Source of the DNA: SMYC01 sp963578475
GTDB lineage: Bacteria; Acidobacteriota; Vicinamibacteria; Marinacidobacterales; SMYC01
NCBI GenBank assembly: GCA_963578475.1
Contig: CAUZCL010000001.1
Span: 248,001-312,000 of the forward strand
Length of the DNA: 64,000 nt
Reading direction: 5' to 3'
Both the position numbers and the translations under genes were made by a program. Numbering within the stretch: the first letter of the stretch is position 1; every line of letters starts with the position of its first letter. The notes under the pieces were generated by a model. That model saw only the letters and a program-made list of their open reading frames with translations, did not search any database and was not told the DNA's origin. Shown here one piece after another: positions 8,655 through 18,258 of the stretch.

Positions 8655-9212
8655 ATGCATCGCTGGTGCCTCGAAAGCACGACGGATGGCGGAAAGAGCC
8701 TCGCGCGCATTCCGATCCAGAAGTTGCCGTTTCGCATCGGACGCCTCGACGACCTCGAGCTAACACTTCCCTTTCAATCCGTATCCAAACGCCACGCCGT
8801 GCTTCTTTTCGCGGAAGACGGCTTGCATCTTCGAGACTTATCGAGCACGAATGGATCCTTCGTCAACCGAAAGCGTGTCGGCGCAGCCATTCTGGGGGAA
8901 GGCGATATTCTGCACTTTGCCCAGGTGGAGTTTCGTATCGGACGCCACCCCGAAAGCATACACAACGACACCGTAGTCTGGCGCGACAAAGAGTTCGCTG
9001 GCCTGCCAAAAGGCACACATGGAAAAAGGCGCCAGAGCGGTCGGGTTGAAATCGAAATCGGACACGTAAGGCAGTTGGTATCGCAGCTAGAGATCGAGCC
9101 CGAGTGTGCTCAGAAGGGTTCCCTTCCGCTCAACCCGCGAGTCCAACTTGAACTATACGCTTCGCCATCCGCTAAGCCTGAGCTCGGGGCCGCCTCGAAT
9201 TTTAGCGGCTAA
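8655..9212 (+). CDS. FHA-domain protein
   Basis: The product contains a clear forkhead-associated (FHA) phosphopeptide-binding domain: FRIGRLDDLELTLPFQSVSK with R-H, then LRDLSSTNGSFVNRKRVG, then GDILHFAQVEFRIGR. FHA domains bind phosphothreonine, often on substrates of Hanks-type kinases; a kinase remnant lies 11 kb away. I chose the ATG at 8655 (MHRWCLES), which directly precedes the domain and follows GGAAAA. Earlier in-frame starts at 8523 (TTG), 8559 or 8625 would add up to 44 residues. Related proteins often carry a C-terminal output domain such as EAL, but here the last 75 residues resemble nothing known, so the gene may be truncated. Confidence 0.75.
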   Translation: MHRWCLESTTDGGKSLARIPIQKLPFRIGRLDDLELTLPFQSVSKRHAVLLFAEDGLHLRDLSSTNGSFVNRKRVGAAILGEGDILHFAQVEFRIGRHPESIHNDTVVWRDKEFAGLPKGTHGKRRQSGRVEIEIGHVRQLVSQLEIEPECAQKGSLPLNPRVQLELYASPSAKPELGAASNFSG

Positions 9213-10165
9213 TCACGAAAAGTCGCGAGTCGGTCCGTCAGCAACCGGAAAAATCCGTCGGCATCGCCGTCGTGTATCCACATCGCGTTGGGCTCGCGGT
9301 CGGTGACGTCCCAGAAGTCGACGACGGTCTCCCCCATCGTGAGCTCCGATTCCGTCTCGACGGCGACGTTCACGCGCTTGCCTCGAAAGAGCTCGGGCTC
9401 GAGTAGATAAGCCACCGTACATGGGTCGTGGAGAGGCCCGCCTTCCACACCATATTTTTCGACATCGTAGTGGCTGGAATAGTCGAGCATCCCTTGCACG
9501 TTGCGCGCGACTTTCGTTCCGAGAGTGCCGATGGCCGCCACGCGCGGCGGGGTCGTGAGGACTTGAAGAGTTACGTCGAGCGGTAAGACGACGAGCGGAC
9601 GACCGCATTCGAACACTATCTTCGCCGCGTGCGGATCGACATAAACATTGAACTCTGCCGAGGGCGTGACGTTGCCACCTTCTCGAAAGGCGCCGCCCAT
9701 CATCACAATCTCGCGGATCTTGGACGCTATTTTCGGCTCCTTTTCGAGGGCCGTCCCGACATTCGTGAGCGGCGCCGTGGGGACGAGCGTAATCGAGTCG
9801 TCCTCAGCCGCCATGAGCGTGTCGATGATGAAATCGACGGCGTGTTTCGACTGTAGAGGCATCTCAGGGTCGTAAACGTCAGCTCCGTCGATACCTTCAC
9901 GGCCGTGAACGTATTCCGCCGTGACGAGCGGGCGCTTCATGGGCGCCGCGCAGCCGGCAAAGACGGGAAGGTGGACTCTACCGCCAAGCTCGCAAATGAT
10001 GCGGGCGTTGCGCTGTGTCTTGTCGAGCGGCACGTTGCCCGCAACAGTGGTGATCCCGAGAATGTCGAGCTCTTTCGGGGCCGCCAGCGCAAGCAGGATG
10101 TTGACGGCGTCGTCCTGGCCGGGGTCGCAATCAATAATGATGCGTTTTAATTCAGCATTCAGCAT
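9209..10165 (-). CDS. Inosine-uridine preferring nucleoside hydrolase
   Basis: The 318-residue cytosolic enzyme begins with the family's calcium- and ribose-binding motif IIIDCDPGQDDAVNILLAL. It continues with TTVAGNVPLDKTQRNA, IVMMGGAFREGGNVTPSAEF and the C-terminal HDPCTVAYLLEPELF. It cleaves the N-glycosidic bond of nucleosides to free base and ribose. It is divergent by 56 bases from a transporter gene followed by ribokinase, which fits one pathway of nucleoside or ribose use. The start at 10165 lacks a strong ribosome site. Its end overlaps the convergent FHA gene by 4 bases. Confidence 0.93.
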   Translation of the reverse strand: MLNAELKRIIIDCDPGQDDAVNILLALAAPKELDILGITTVAGNVPLDKTQRNARIICELGGRVHLPVFAGCAAPMKRPLVTAEYVHGREGIDGADVYDPEMPLQSKHAVDFIIDTLMAAEDDSITLVPTAPLTNVGTALEKEPKIASKIREIVMMGGAFREGGNVTPSAEFNVYVDPHAAKIVFECGRPLVVLPLDVTLQVLTTPPRVAAIGTLGTKVARNVQGMLDYSSHYDVEKYGVEGGPLHDPCTVAYLLEPELFRGKRVNVAVETESELTMGETVVDFWDVTDREPNAMWIHDGDADGFFRLLTDRLATFRD

Positions 10166-10221
10166 TCAGGCGTCTCTGGCCGCGACGGCGGCTTTGTGTT
10201 ACATTCGCGCTTCATTCTACG
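10166..10221. promoter_or_regulatory. Short divergent promoter region
   Basis: The 56 bases between the nucleoside hydrolase and the transporter must contain both 5' control regions. An imperfect direct repeat (ATTCAGC ATTCAGC ATTCAGG) covers the hydrolase start. The shared region suggests joint control of nucleoside cleavage and transport. No operator was recognised. Confidence 0.35.
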
Positions 10222-11199
10222 ATGTTTGTTCCTCAGTCGTACCTAGTCGCGCTTCTTCTCATGATCCTCTGCGTGGCTTGTTGGGGGTCTTGGGCCAATA
10301 CGTTCAAGCTTGCGGGGAAGGTTCGTTTCGAGCTTTTTTATTGGGATTACGCGCTCGGGGTTTTTATCATGGCGCTCATTCTCGCCATGACGCTCGGGAG
10401 CTGGCACGGCGGGGAGGATGCTTTTTTCAACAATCTTACTCAGGCTACTGGGTCGCGCATCGGCTACGCGATGCTCGCGGGCACGATCTTCAATCTCGCG
10501 AACATCTTGCTCGTAGGAGCCATCGCGATAGCAGGGATGGCCATAGCGTTTCCCGTGGCCATTGGGGCGGCGCTCGTCATCGGCACCATCTTGACCTACC
10601 TCGTCGATCAAACGGGTAATCCCGCCATGCTCTTTGCCGGGGTCGCGCTCGCGGTCATTGCCATCCTTGCTGATAGCCTCGCCTACAAAGAGCTGTCCGG
10701 GGGGAAGGTCCAAGTCACAAAAAGGGGCCTTTGGATCTCGATCGTCTCCGGGATTCTCATGGGAAGCTGGTCACCGCTCACGGCGGCGTCGATGGCCAAC
10801 GGCGGCGGGCAGCTCACGCCTTATACGAGCCTCGTCGTCTTCACTTTCGCGACCCTCGTTTCGACGTTCTTCTTCAACGTCTATTTCATGCAGAAACCGC
10901 TCATTGGCGAACCCGTGTCGTTCGAAGGCTATTTGCAAGGCAAACCGAGCTGGCACGTGCTGGGGCTCACCGGCGGGTTCATCTGGAGCATCGGCACCGC
11001 GGCCAATCTCATTGCCGGGCGCGAAGCGGGATTCGCCGTCGCCTACGCGATGGGGCAGAGCGCTCCCATGGTGGCGGCCCTCTGGGGGGTTTTCGTGTGG
11101 AACGAGTTCGAAGGCGCCTCGCGTTCAGCCAAGATGTACTTGGCGGCGATGTTCGTTTTTTACGGCGGCGCCATCGCCGTCATCGCGAACGCCTTTTAG
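10222..11199 (+). CDS. DMT/GRP-type sugar or nucleoside permease
   Basis: A 325-residue integral membrane protein with about ten hydrophobic helices, beginning YLVALLLMILCVACWGSWAN. The layout and the WGSWAN motif in helix 1 match the glucose/ribose porter branch of the drug/metabolite transporter superfamily. Its place between a nucleoside hydrolase and ribokinase argues for ribose or nucleoside uptake (inference). The ribokinase start lies 17 bases after its stop, with a GATGAGG ribosome site between, so the two form an operon. Confidence 0.8.
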   Translation: MFVPQSYLVALLLMILCVACWGSWANTFKLAGKVRFELFYWDYALGVFIMALILAMTLGSWHGGEDAFFNNLTQATGSRIGYAMLAGTIFNLANILLVGAIAIAGMAIAFPVAIGAALVIGTILTYLVDQTGNPAMLFAGVALAVIAILADSLAYKELSGGKVQVTKRGLWISIVSGILMGSWSPLTAASMANGGGQLTPYTSLVVFTFATLVSTFFFNVYFMQKPLIGEPVSFEGYLQGKPSWHVLGLTGGFIWSIGTAANLIAGREAGFAVAYAMGQSAPMVAALWGVFVWNEFEGASRSAKMYLAAMFVFYGGAIAVIANAF

Positions 11200-11215
11200 A
11201 CGATGAGGTAAGACG

Positions 11216-12154
11216 ATGGCCAAAAAGAAAGCCCGTATCGTCGTCGTTGGGAGCGCCAATGTCGACCTCACGACGTTTACCGATCAGTTTCCCAAACCCG
11301 GTGAGACGCTTTTCGGTAAGAGCTTCGATCTCGGCTTTGGCGGCAAAGGTGCCAACCAGGCTGTCGCCGCCGCCTATTGCGGGGCGGAGGCGCACATGGT
11401 CGCGCGCGTGGGCGATGATTTGTTCGGCCCTGCCAGCATTCGCAACTTCAAGAAGCTCGGTATCGGCGCCAAAAACGTCAAGATGGTAAAGAATGTCTCG
11501 ACCGGCGTTGCGCCTATCTTCGTCGAAGCTAACGGTCAAAACCGAATCCTCGTTGTAAAGGGCGCCAACGACAAGCTCACGCCGAAAGCGGTCGGCAAAG
11601 CGACATCGCTTCTCAAGAAAGCGGACATGATCGTCCTGCAGTTCGAGATACCGCTCGAGACCATTTATTACACCGTCAAGCTCGCGAAAAAGCACAACGT
11701 TCCCGTGCTGCTCAACCCCGCTCCCGCGATGAAGGCCGATCTCGCAAAAATTCATGACGTCGATTACTTCATTCCCAACGAGAGCGAAGCGGAGGCAATC
11801 ACAGGTAAGGCCGTCAAGACGGTGGACGATGCCAAGAAGTGCGCCGAGCACTTACTCTCGAAGGGTCTGAAGCGCGTTATCCTTACGCTCGGCGAACGCG
11901 GCGCGCTTCTCGCGTCCAAGGACGGCATGGACCTCGTGCCTCCCTTCAAGGTGAAGTCGGTCGACTCCACCGGGGCCGGCGACGCGTTCATTGGAAGCTT
12001 TGCTGTATTCCTCGGCGAGGGGCTTCCCGAACGCGAAGCCGTCTCGCGGGCAAACCTTTATGCCGCGATCTCGACAACCGGTATCGGGACGCAGAAGTCG
12101 TTCATCAAGCGGCGCAAGTTCGATCGTGCGTGGAAGAAACGGGCCCGTGCGTAA
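11216..12154 (+). CDS. rbsK: Ribokinase
   Basis: The 312-residue PfkB-family sugar kinase has the N-terminal motif VVVGSANVDLTTFTDQFPKP, the substrate glycine pair GFGGKGANQAVAAA, LLNPAPA, the NESEAEAITG signature and the catalytic anion hole motif DSTGAGDAFIGSF with its Asp base. These identify ribokinase, which phosphorylates D-ribose to ribose 5-phosphate in the cytosol. It follows the permease in an operon, and the divergent nucleoside hydrolase would supply ribose. Its 3' end overlaps the next gene by 8 bases. Confidence 0.93.
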   Translation: MAKKKARIVVVGSANVDLTTFTDQFPKPGETLFGKSFDLGFGGKGANQAVAAAYCGAEAHMVARVGDDLFGPASIRNFKKLGIGAKNVKMVKNVSTGVAPIFVEANGQNRILVVKGANDKLTPKAVGKATSLLKKADMIVLQFEIPLETIYYTVKLAKKHNVPVLLNPAPAMKADLAKIHDVDYFIPNESEAEAITGKAVKTVDDAKKCAEHLLSKGLKRVILTLGERGALLASKDGMDLVPPFKVKSVDSTGAGDAFIGSFAVFLGEGLPEREAVSRANLYAAISTTGIGTQKSFIKRRKFDRAWKKRARA

Positions 12155-12653
12155 ACTCTTATTGTCGGTTGCTGTCCTCGCGGCCGCGTCATTAACAGAG
12201 GCTCCCGAGAGCGAGAACGTCGTCGTGAGCGCGTGGTTCGAGCGCATGAACGCCCTCGACGAATCAGAGGAGAGCGTCGATGCGCTCATAGCACTCTACC
12301 AGCCGGACGCCCTTCACATCACGGGACCCGAAAGCCACCAACTCGGGGCGGTTACCTATGCCGGGCACGAGAACATCCGCAAGATGGCACGTGATTTCGT
12401 TGCGACTTATGAGAGCCCACGGTTCCGCGTCGAGGTGGTGACGGCTCGGGAGCAGTCGCTGTCGCTGTTCCATCGCGCCGACGGCCCGTGGGGCGGGGCA
12501 AGTGTCGCCGTTGAATATGTAGCGGCTTACACCCGACGAGAGGACGGGACGAGAACGATGGCCCCTGGCGCGGCGTTCTTCCAACTTGCCGACGGCAAGA
12601 TCCGTCGGGCGCGCTTCTATTTCGCGACGGGGGAAACGGCACCCGTCCAGTAG
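12147..12653 (+). CDS. Exported SnoaL/NTF2-like protein
   Basis: From the GTG at 12147, overlapping rbsK by 8 bases, the product has 168 residues with a signal peptide (MRKLLLSVAVLAAASLTEA) and a SnoaL-like cone fold: WFERMNALDESEESVDALIA, YQPDALHITGP, AYTRREDGTRTMAPGAAFF and IRRARFYF. Such proteins may be isomerases, hydratases or ligand binders; no function is assigned. A longer frame open from 11991 lies inside rbsK and is ignored. A decayed second copy of its 3' half lies at 14650-14851, evidence for a local duplication. Confidence 0.75.
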   Translation: MRKLLLSVAVLAAASLTEAPESENVVVSAWFERMNALDESEESVDALIALYQPDALHITGPESHQLGAVTYAGHENIRKMARDFVATYESPRFRVEVVTAREQSLSLFHRADGPWGGASVAVEYVAAYTRREDGTRTMAPGAAFFQLADGKIRRARFYFATGETAPVQ

Positions 12654-12750
12654 GCGTCCGATTCAAATTCTTGAAGACCCGCGAGCCGGTTGAGATTTAG
12701 CGGGTAGCGGCGGTACGATAGACGACGTTCTCTCCAAGGAGGACGGCTCG

Positions 12751-13122
12751 ATGCGCCACCTTTTCCTCTCCTTGTTCCTCGTCGTCCCCTGCCTCGCGGC
12801 TTTCGATGATAACAAGAGAGCCTCCGATGACCGCGCCGACGAGGCCCATCGCACGCTGCTCGAATCTACCGATCGCGGCGCTGGAGTGCGCCCATTTTAC
12901 CGAGGCGGTGATGTCTGACTTGCCTGCGACGTCGCCCGGCTCCGATGTTAACCCGATGGGCTGCTGGGATTTCAAACAGACCCGCTATACGCGCAAAGAG
13001 ACTCAAGCGGAACGCGCGGATCGATGGCTTTCCCTTAGAAGGCCATCGACGGCGAAACCTATGCAAAGCTTCTGCGGGGCGAGGAAGAGCGAACTCGAGC
13101 CCGCCGATTTCACTTGACGTAG
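12751..13122 (+). pseudogene. Mosaic collapsed copy of the DUF1549-DUF1501-lyase operon
   Basis: Three blocks match three distant parts of the operon at 14947-20001. Bases 12751-12948 match the first 200 bases of the DUF1549 gene (MRHLFLSLFLVVPCLAA versus MHHLLLSLIFVVPCLAA). Bases 12949-12999 match the interior of the DUF1501 gene near 17037-17087 (GCTGGGATTTCAAACAGACC is identical). Bases 13002-13122 match the 3' end of the PEP mutase family gene near 19885-20001, including its last codons (CACTTGACGTA). Frames are disrupted. The upstream 90 bases, including the AAGGAGGACG ribosome site, also match 14855-14946. This is a duplicated operon reduced by internal deletions. Confidence 0.8.
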
Positions 13123-13360
13123 CTCGGGACGCGGCGCACGCCGTCTTCGATCCCATCGGCGTACGGAGATGTGCGGGGCTTCTCGACGCGTTGGAACAAG
13201 AGCTCGGAGGATCGCCGCGAAATCGTGCGATTCTCACGGCCGAATCGCCAAGGCTGGACTTCTGAGCTGCCGGATCAAAGATGGTAGACACACTAGACTA
13301 GGCGCTACCCAAGGACAGGGAACCTAGGGAACGTTTGGAAAAATCAACAAGGAGCCTGGA
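13123..13360. other. Region with no assignable gene
   Basis: The first 30 or so bases still resemble the sequence after the lyase gene at 20002-20035 (GCGGCGCACGCC versus ACGGCGCACGCC). The rest holds a short frame ending DRREIVRFSRPNRQGWTSEL that may be the tail of an unidentified deleted gene. The 3' end contains the AGGAG ribosome site of the next gene. Confidence 0.35.
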
Positions 13361-14583
13361 ATGGACAGGCGGACGTTGCTCAAGGCGGGCGGGATGGCGG
13401 TTGTTGGTTTGGGGCTTGGCGGATGCGCGAATCGAAGGACGCCGTCGAGACCAATGCGGCCTCCGGTCAACCTCGTGCCTGTCCATGTCTCTTGGGATCG
13501 GGTCATCCATACGACGGTCGGTTTGCGTCCGCACCGCCCCTCGGGTTTCTTCGTAAGGACCGAGAAGCTCGACCACAAGACCGTCATCCACAACTACGGC
13601 CACGGCAGAGCCGGCATTTCGCTCTCATGGGGCACCAGTTATCTCGCCGCCGACATGGCCATGGGCCATCCCGATCGGCGCGCGGCCGTTATCGGCTCGG
13701 GCGCCGTCGGCGTGGTTACGGCAAGGCAGCTTCAGCGGCGTGGCATCAAAGTGACCATCTATGCGATGGCCGTGCCGCCCAACACCACGTCGAACATGGC
13801 GTGGGCCGGGTTCACACCCACTTCCGATCTCTTTGCCGTAGGCAGGCGCACGCCGCAGTGGGACGAGCAGTTCCGGTTTGCGGCCGAGATCTCCTACCGG
13901 CAGTTTCAGCTCCTCGCTGGTCGTGACTACGGGGTGTCCTGGATCGACAATTACAGCACGATGGACGAGATGCCCGTCGAGCGCATACGCCGGGGGGCTC
14001 GCTTCTTCCCGAGCACTTGCGGACGGGCCGCGTGATTCTTCACGCCGGCGAGCATCCGTTTCCTCTGAAGTACGCCACCCGTACCCCATCGATTCGAATC
14101 GAGCCGGCTACCTACCTCGATGCTCTCGTCCGTGACTTCCACCTTTTCGATGGCCGTATCGTCATCCGCCAGTTCGACACGCCCCGAGATCTCATGTCGT
14201 TGACCGAGAGACTCATCGTCAACTGCACCGGTCTCGGGTCGCGTGAGCTCTTCAGCGACGAGGAGCTCACGCCCGTCAAAGGGCAACTCACCTTGCTCGT
14301 CCCGCAGCCGGAGGTCGACTACAGTACTTTCGGTGGCCTCGGGCAAAGCGACTCGTTCGGCATCCACATGATGCCTCGGTCGGACGGTATCGCACTCGGG
14401 GGCACCTCCGAGCGCGGCGAATCATCGATGGAGCTGGACGGTGAAGCCCGCAAGCAAATCGTGGAGGGACACATGGAGCTCTTCTCCGCGATGCGCCCGC
14501 CCCAGCCTGGTGCACGACTTACGACGTCCCGGACGCCGGACGAGGTTCCCGCGCTCGATAGTTTTGGCGGGCTCGGCACATAA
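13361..14583 (+). pseudogene. Tat-type FAD oxidoreductase (DAO family), frameshifted
   Basis: AGGAG precedes an ATG that opens a Tat-like lipoprotein leader (MDRRTLLKAGGMAVVGLGLG then GC). It is followed by a D-amino-acid-oxidase-type flavoprotein with the nucleotide-binding segment RRAAVIGSGAVGVVTARQLQ. The first frame ends at 14035. The second part, RVILHAGEHPFPLKYATRTP to FDTPRDLMSLTERLIVNCTG, GTSERGESS and the stop at 14583, is in another frame. The switch lies at a run of six G near 13997-14002. Rejoined, the protein would have about 405 residues, a normal length. Its sequence is otherwise well kept, so the break is recent or a sequencing error. Confidence 0.75.
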
Positions 14584-14649
14584 GAGGTAGAACATGGCCC
14601 GCTGCGCCCAATTCCCGACGCGGTGTCGTTCGCGCAAGATCTCCATCGC

Positions 14650-14851
14650 CTCCGAGAGACTACGATCCGAGGCCGCGTCGACGGGCCGTGGGGCGTCGCG
14701 AGCGGCGCCGTAGAATATGTAGCCGCTTACACTCGACGAGAGGACTGGACGAGGGTGATGGTCCCTGGCGAGGCGTTCTTCCAACCTGCCGACGGAAGAT
14801 CCGTCGGGCACGCTTCTACTTCGCGACGGGGGAAATGGCGCCTGTCCAGTA
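14650..14851 (+). pseudogene. Truncated second copy of the SnoaL-like gene
   Basis: This stretch matches 12450-12653: VEYVAAYTRREDWTRVMVPG against VEYVAAYTRREDGTRTMAPG, then FFQPADG and, after a 1-base loss, RRARFYFATGEMAPVQ and the stop. The 5' two thirds, including the signal peptide, are missing. The following 90 bases are also duplicated. It marks the left edge of the second duplication copy. Confidence 0.7.
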
Positions 14852-14946
14852 GGCGTCCCGATTCAAGTTCTTGAAGGACGGCGAGCCGGTTGAGACTTGA
14901 CGGGCTGTGGCGGTAGAATAGGTGACGCTCGCAGGAGGACGTTTCG

Positions 14947-16839
14947 ATGCACCACCTTTTGCTTTCCCTTATATTCGTCGTCCCTTGCCTCGCGGCTGCG
15001 GATGACGACAAGAAAGCCTCCGACGAGGGGCGCCGGAACAGCCGCGCCGCGGAGGCACACCGAACGTTGTTCGAATCCACCGATCGCGGCAGGGAGAGCG
15101 CCCATTTTACCGAAGCCGTGATGCGTGACCTGCCGGCGACGGCGCCCGGCACCGACGTTCCTCGACAAGGCTTCATCGATAGGATCCTTTTCCGCCAAAT
15201 GGCGGAGCGAGGCATCCCTCATGCCGGGCTCGCTTCGGACACCGAGTATATCCGGCGGGTCTATCTCGACGCGGTTGGTCTCCCGCCCGAACCGGACGCG
15301 GTCCGCGCATTCGTCGCGGGTGACGCTCCCCAAAAGCGCGTCGAGCTCATCGATTCTCTAATAGGCACCGAAGCCTTCGCCGAGCAATGGGCCTGGTTCT
15401 GGGGCGATCTCTTCCGGCTCGCGTCACAGGTCGGTCCGGTCAAAAACTCGTTTCAGTTCTGGGTCAAGGAGTGGCTCCAAGTGGACCGGCCTTACGACGA
15501 GGTCGTCCACGATCTTTTGACCGGTGTCTCGAAAGCGCACGGCACGATCCCATCACTCGCATTCTTGTCGCGCTCGCATCAAGCGAAGAGCCGCATCGTG
15601 ATGAGCAACGAGGATTACGGGATCCTCAACCGGCTCGACTCGATCGATCAATTCAACGTCGACACGTCGCGAATTTTTCTCGGCATCACGACGTCCTGCA
15701 TTTCTTGCCACGACGGCGAGGCCCACCTCGAACCCGTCAGTTCCTGGCTCACGAAAAAGACTCGAGCGGATTTCTATCGCCATTCGGCCTTCTTCGGAAA
15801 GACCCGCATGATTACGACGTGGGACGACCGGTCCAAGAACGTCGTTGTCGATCTCATCGTCGACGATCTTGCCAAAGGCTACGACACGGCGGACGATGCG
15901 CCGTTCTTTACGCTCTCCGAGAACCGCTTTCCACGCCTCGAGGGCGAGAGCTACGAGCCCGCCTTCTTGTTGACCGGCGAGAAACCGAAGCCGGGCGAGA
16001 ACGAGCGCAAAGCACTCGCGCGCATGATCACGTCGCACCCGCAATTCGCGCGCGCGACCGTCAACTTGATTTGGGGAAAGCTGATGACGGCCGCGTTCGT
16101 CGAGCCCTATAACGCGTTCGACCTCGACCGGATGGACCCTAACAATCCGCCCGAGGCGCCATGGACGATACAGCCGACGAACCCGGAGCTTCTCGAAGCG
16201 CTCGCGGCGGATTTTCGCGAAAGCGGCTACAGCATCCACCACCTCATGAAAACGATCTTTCGCTCGAGCGCCTATCAGCTCGATTCGCGCTATCCCGCCG
16301 AGTGGAAGGACGACTATCTGCCTTACTACCCACGCAAATTCGTCCGGGTGCTCACCGGTCCAGAGCTCGTGGATACGATTACACGCGTGACGGGACGTCC
16401 GGGCGAGTTTCAGTTCTCAGGCACGACCGTTACTCGGGTCAAACAACTCGCCGCGCCTTCCGATCTCGGCGCACGACGGGGAAGAGGCGAAGGGGCTGAG
16501 ATCAACGCGCTCTTGCTCGCATTTTCTCAGAGCAACCGCATGACGCCGATGCCGGTTGGCAACAAAGTCTCCACGTTGCAAGCGATGCTCATGATGCAGT
16601 CGGGCGTCGTGAGCCGCCGCGTTGCCGCCGAAGAAGACTCGCGGGTCGATCGGCTCGTCAACTCGGACGCGACCAACGATGAGCTCATCGGAGAGCTCTA
16701 TCTCGCGACGCTCGCGCGCTGGCCAAGCGCCGCCGAAAGTAAAGTCGCTTTGAAGGCGGTGTCGCGGGACCGCGCGGCCGGCGCTTCGAACTTGCAATGG
16801 GCACTCTTGAACTCACCCGAATTTCTCTTGAACCACTAA
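14947..16839 (+). CDS. DUF1549/DUF1553 exported protein
   Basis: The 630-residue product has a signal peptide (MHHLLLSLIFVVPCLAA), then a DUF1549 region (residues about 65-290; FIDRILFRQMAERGIPHAGL, YLDAVGLPPEPDAVRAFVAG) and a DUF1553 region (about 340-625; PQFARATVNLIWGKLM, ELLEALAADFRESGYSIHHL, STLQAMLMMQSG, LNSPEFLLNH). It contains one CxxCH motif (TSCISCHDG), as is usual for these proteins, which often pair with cytochrome domains. It is paired with a DUF1501 gene 19 bases downstream, a conserved partnership in Planctomycetota and Acidobacteriota. The biochemical role of the pair is unknown. GCAGGAGGACG precedes the ATG. Confidence 0.9.
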   Translation: MHHLLLSLIFVVPCLAAADDDKKASDEGRRNSRAAEAHRTLFESTDRGRESAHFTEAVMRDLPATAPGTDVPRQGFIDRILFRQMAERGIPHAGLASDTEYIRRVYLDAVGLPPEPDAVRAFVAGDAPQKRVELIDSLIGTEAFAEQWAWFWGDLFRLASQVGPVKNSFQFWVKEWLQVDRPYDEVVHDLLTGVSKAHGTIPSLAFLSRSHQAKSRIVMSNEDYGILNRLDSIDQFNVDTSRIFLGITTSCISCHDGEAHLEPVSSWLTKKTRADFYRHSAFFGKTRMITTWDDRSKNVVVDLIVDDLAKGYDTADDAPFFTLSENRFPRLEGESYEPAFLLTGEKPKPGENERKALARMITSHPQFARATVNLIWGKLMTAAFVEPYNAFDLDRMDPNNPPEAPWTIQPTNPELLEALAADFRESGYSIHHLMKTIFRSSAYQLDSRYPAEWKDDYLPYYPRKFVRVLTGPELVDTITRVTGRPGEFQFSGTTVTRVKQLAAPSDLGARRGRGEGAEINALLLAFSQSNRMTPMPVGNKVSTLQAMLMMQSGVVSRRVAAEEDSRVDRLVNSDATNDELIGELYLATLARWPSAAESKVALKAVSRDRAAGASNLQWALLNSPEFLLNH

Positions 16840-16857
16840 TGGATGACGGAGGACGTC

Positions 16858-18258
16858 ATGCCTCGCGTAAAGGACATTCTGCCGACGCGTCGAGACGTGC
16901 TCCGCTTGGGCGGGCTCGCCCTGGCGGGTACTAGTCTCGACCATCTGGTGTGGCCGCTCGAGATCCACGCGAACGGCCAGACCGACCCAAGAGGCACGGC
17001 GCGAAACTGTATCTTCATCGAGTTGGGCGGTGCGATTAGCCCGATGGACTGCTGGGATTTCAAACAGACCCGCTATACGCCCAAAGACCTCGACATGGTG
17101 CAGCTCAAAGGCGACCTCGCCATCTCACGTACGCTCTTTCCGGAGCTTCACAAGCAGATGGACAAGGTCGCGCTCGTCCGTTCGATGCGCGCCCCCGAGC
17201 TCATCCATTTCAACGGGCAATACCACACCCAAACGGGCCGCGCGCTCAACGTCGCCATCGCTCGCGAGATCCCGAGCTTCGGCAGCATCATCTCTTACGA
17301 GCTCGAAGCCCAAAGGCGGGAAACGGACACGTTTCCGACCTATATGTCGACGCAGCTCACGCGCGCCCGCGCCGGCTCGATCGGCGCAGGCTTTCTGCCG
17401 ACGCGGTTCACGGGGCTCGATCTCGACCCCACAACCGTGTTCGAATCCTTTGCCGGCAACACACAAGGCAGTAAGGAGCTCTTAGAGGAGCGCTTCCGGC
17501 TCTTGAACGCGCTCGTCGACGCGTCCGAGACAGAGCGCCTTTCGATGAGCTCGAAAGCTTCGGACTATCGCGACTTCTATCAGGGCGCCTATGAAATTTT
17601 GAACGACCCGCGCTGGCCCACGATCTTCGAGGCGACGGAGGAAGACAAGACGCGCTACGGGAACGATGAGTTCGGTCTCGGCTGCATCCTCGCACGCAAT
17701 ATTCTCGACGCCGATGCAGGCACGCGCTTCATCTACATCTATGACGGCGATCATTGGGATCATCACTCGGGCATCTTCGATCGCAAGAAGAAATGGAATC
17801 ACTACACGACCTGCCCGCGGCTCGATAAAGGCCTCGTGAGCTTGCTGCAAGACCTAGAAGCGAGACCGGGAACGGCCTCCGGTAAGACGATGCTCGACGA
17901 GACCCTGATCGTCACGACGAGCGAGTTCGGACGCACGCCGGAGATGAATCCGGTCGCGGGCCGCGATCATTGGCGACAGGCTTACACGTCTCTTTTCGCT
18001 GGGGGCGGGGTCGTGGGCGGACGCATCATTGGCGCGACGAACGAGGACGGCGCCGAATGCATCGACTATGGCTGGAAGCACGAGGGACAGCCTTTCATGG
18101 ACAGCATCGTCGCCACAATCTATTCCGCTCTGGGCATCGACTGGAGAAAGTCCGTCAAGAACACGCCTTCGGGCCGGGAGTACCGCTACGTAGACACCGT
18201 GGCGCTTGGAGGGTCGGAGATGATGTTCGACGACGAGATCCCGGAGCTCTTTGTCTAA
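16858..18258 (+). CDS. DUF1501 Tat-exported protein
   Basis: A 466-residue member of the DUF1501 family, which has an alkaline phosphatase/sulfatase-like fold. It starts with a twin-arginine leader (LPTRRDVLRLGGLALAGTSL) and contains FIELGGAISPMDCWDFKQT, YDGDHWDHHSGIF, TSEFGRTPEMN, GRDHWRQAYTSLFAGGGVVG and SIVATIYSALGIDW. GGAGG lies 5 bases before the ATG at 16858, so I prefer it to the ATG at 16843. It is the usual partner of the preceding DUF1549 protein, probably periplasmic. Its stop overlaps the next start by 8 bases. An internal 50-base piece is also found in the mosaic remnant near 12949. Confidence 0.9.
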   Translation: MPRVKDILPTRRDVLRLGGLALAGTSLDHLVWPLEIHANGQTDPRGTARNCIFIELGGAISPMDCWDFKQTRYTPKDLDMVQLKGDLAISRTLFPELHKQMDKVALVRSMRAPELIHFNGQYHTQTGRALNVAIAREIPSFGSIISYELEAQRRETDTFPTYMSTQLTRARAGSIGAGFLPTRFTGLDLDPTTVFESFAGNTQGSKELLEERFRLLNALVDASETERLSMSSKASDYRDFYQGAYEILNDPRWPTIFEATEEDKTRYGNDEFGLGCILARNILDADAGTRFIYIYDGDHWDHHSGIFDRKKKWNHYTTCPRLDKGLVSLLQDLEARPGTASGKTMLDETLIVTTSEFGRTPEMNPVAGRDHWRQAYTSLFAGGGVVGGRIIGATNEDGAECIDYGWKHEGQPFMDSIVATIYSALGIDWRKSVKNTPSGREYRYVDTVALGGSEMMFDDEIPELFV

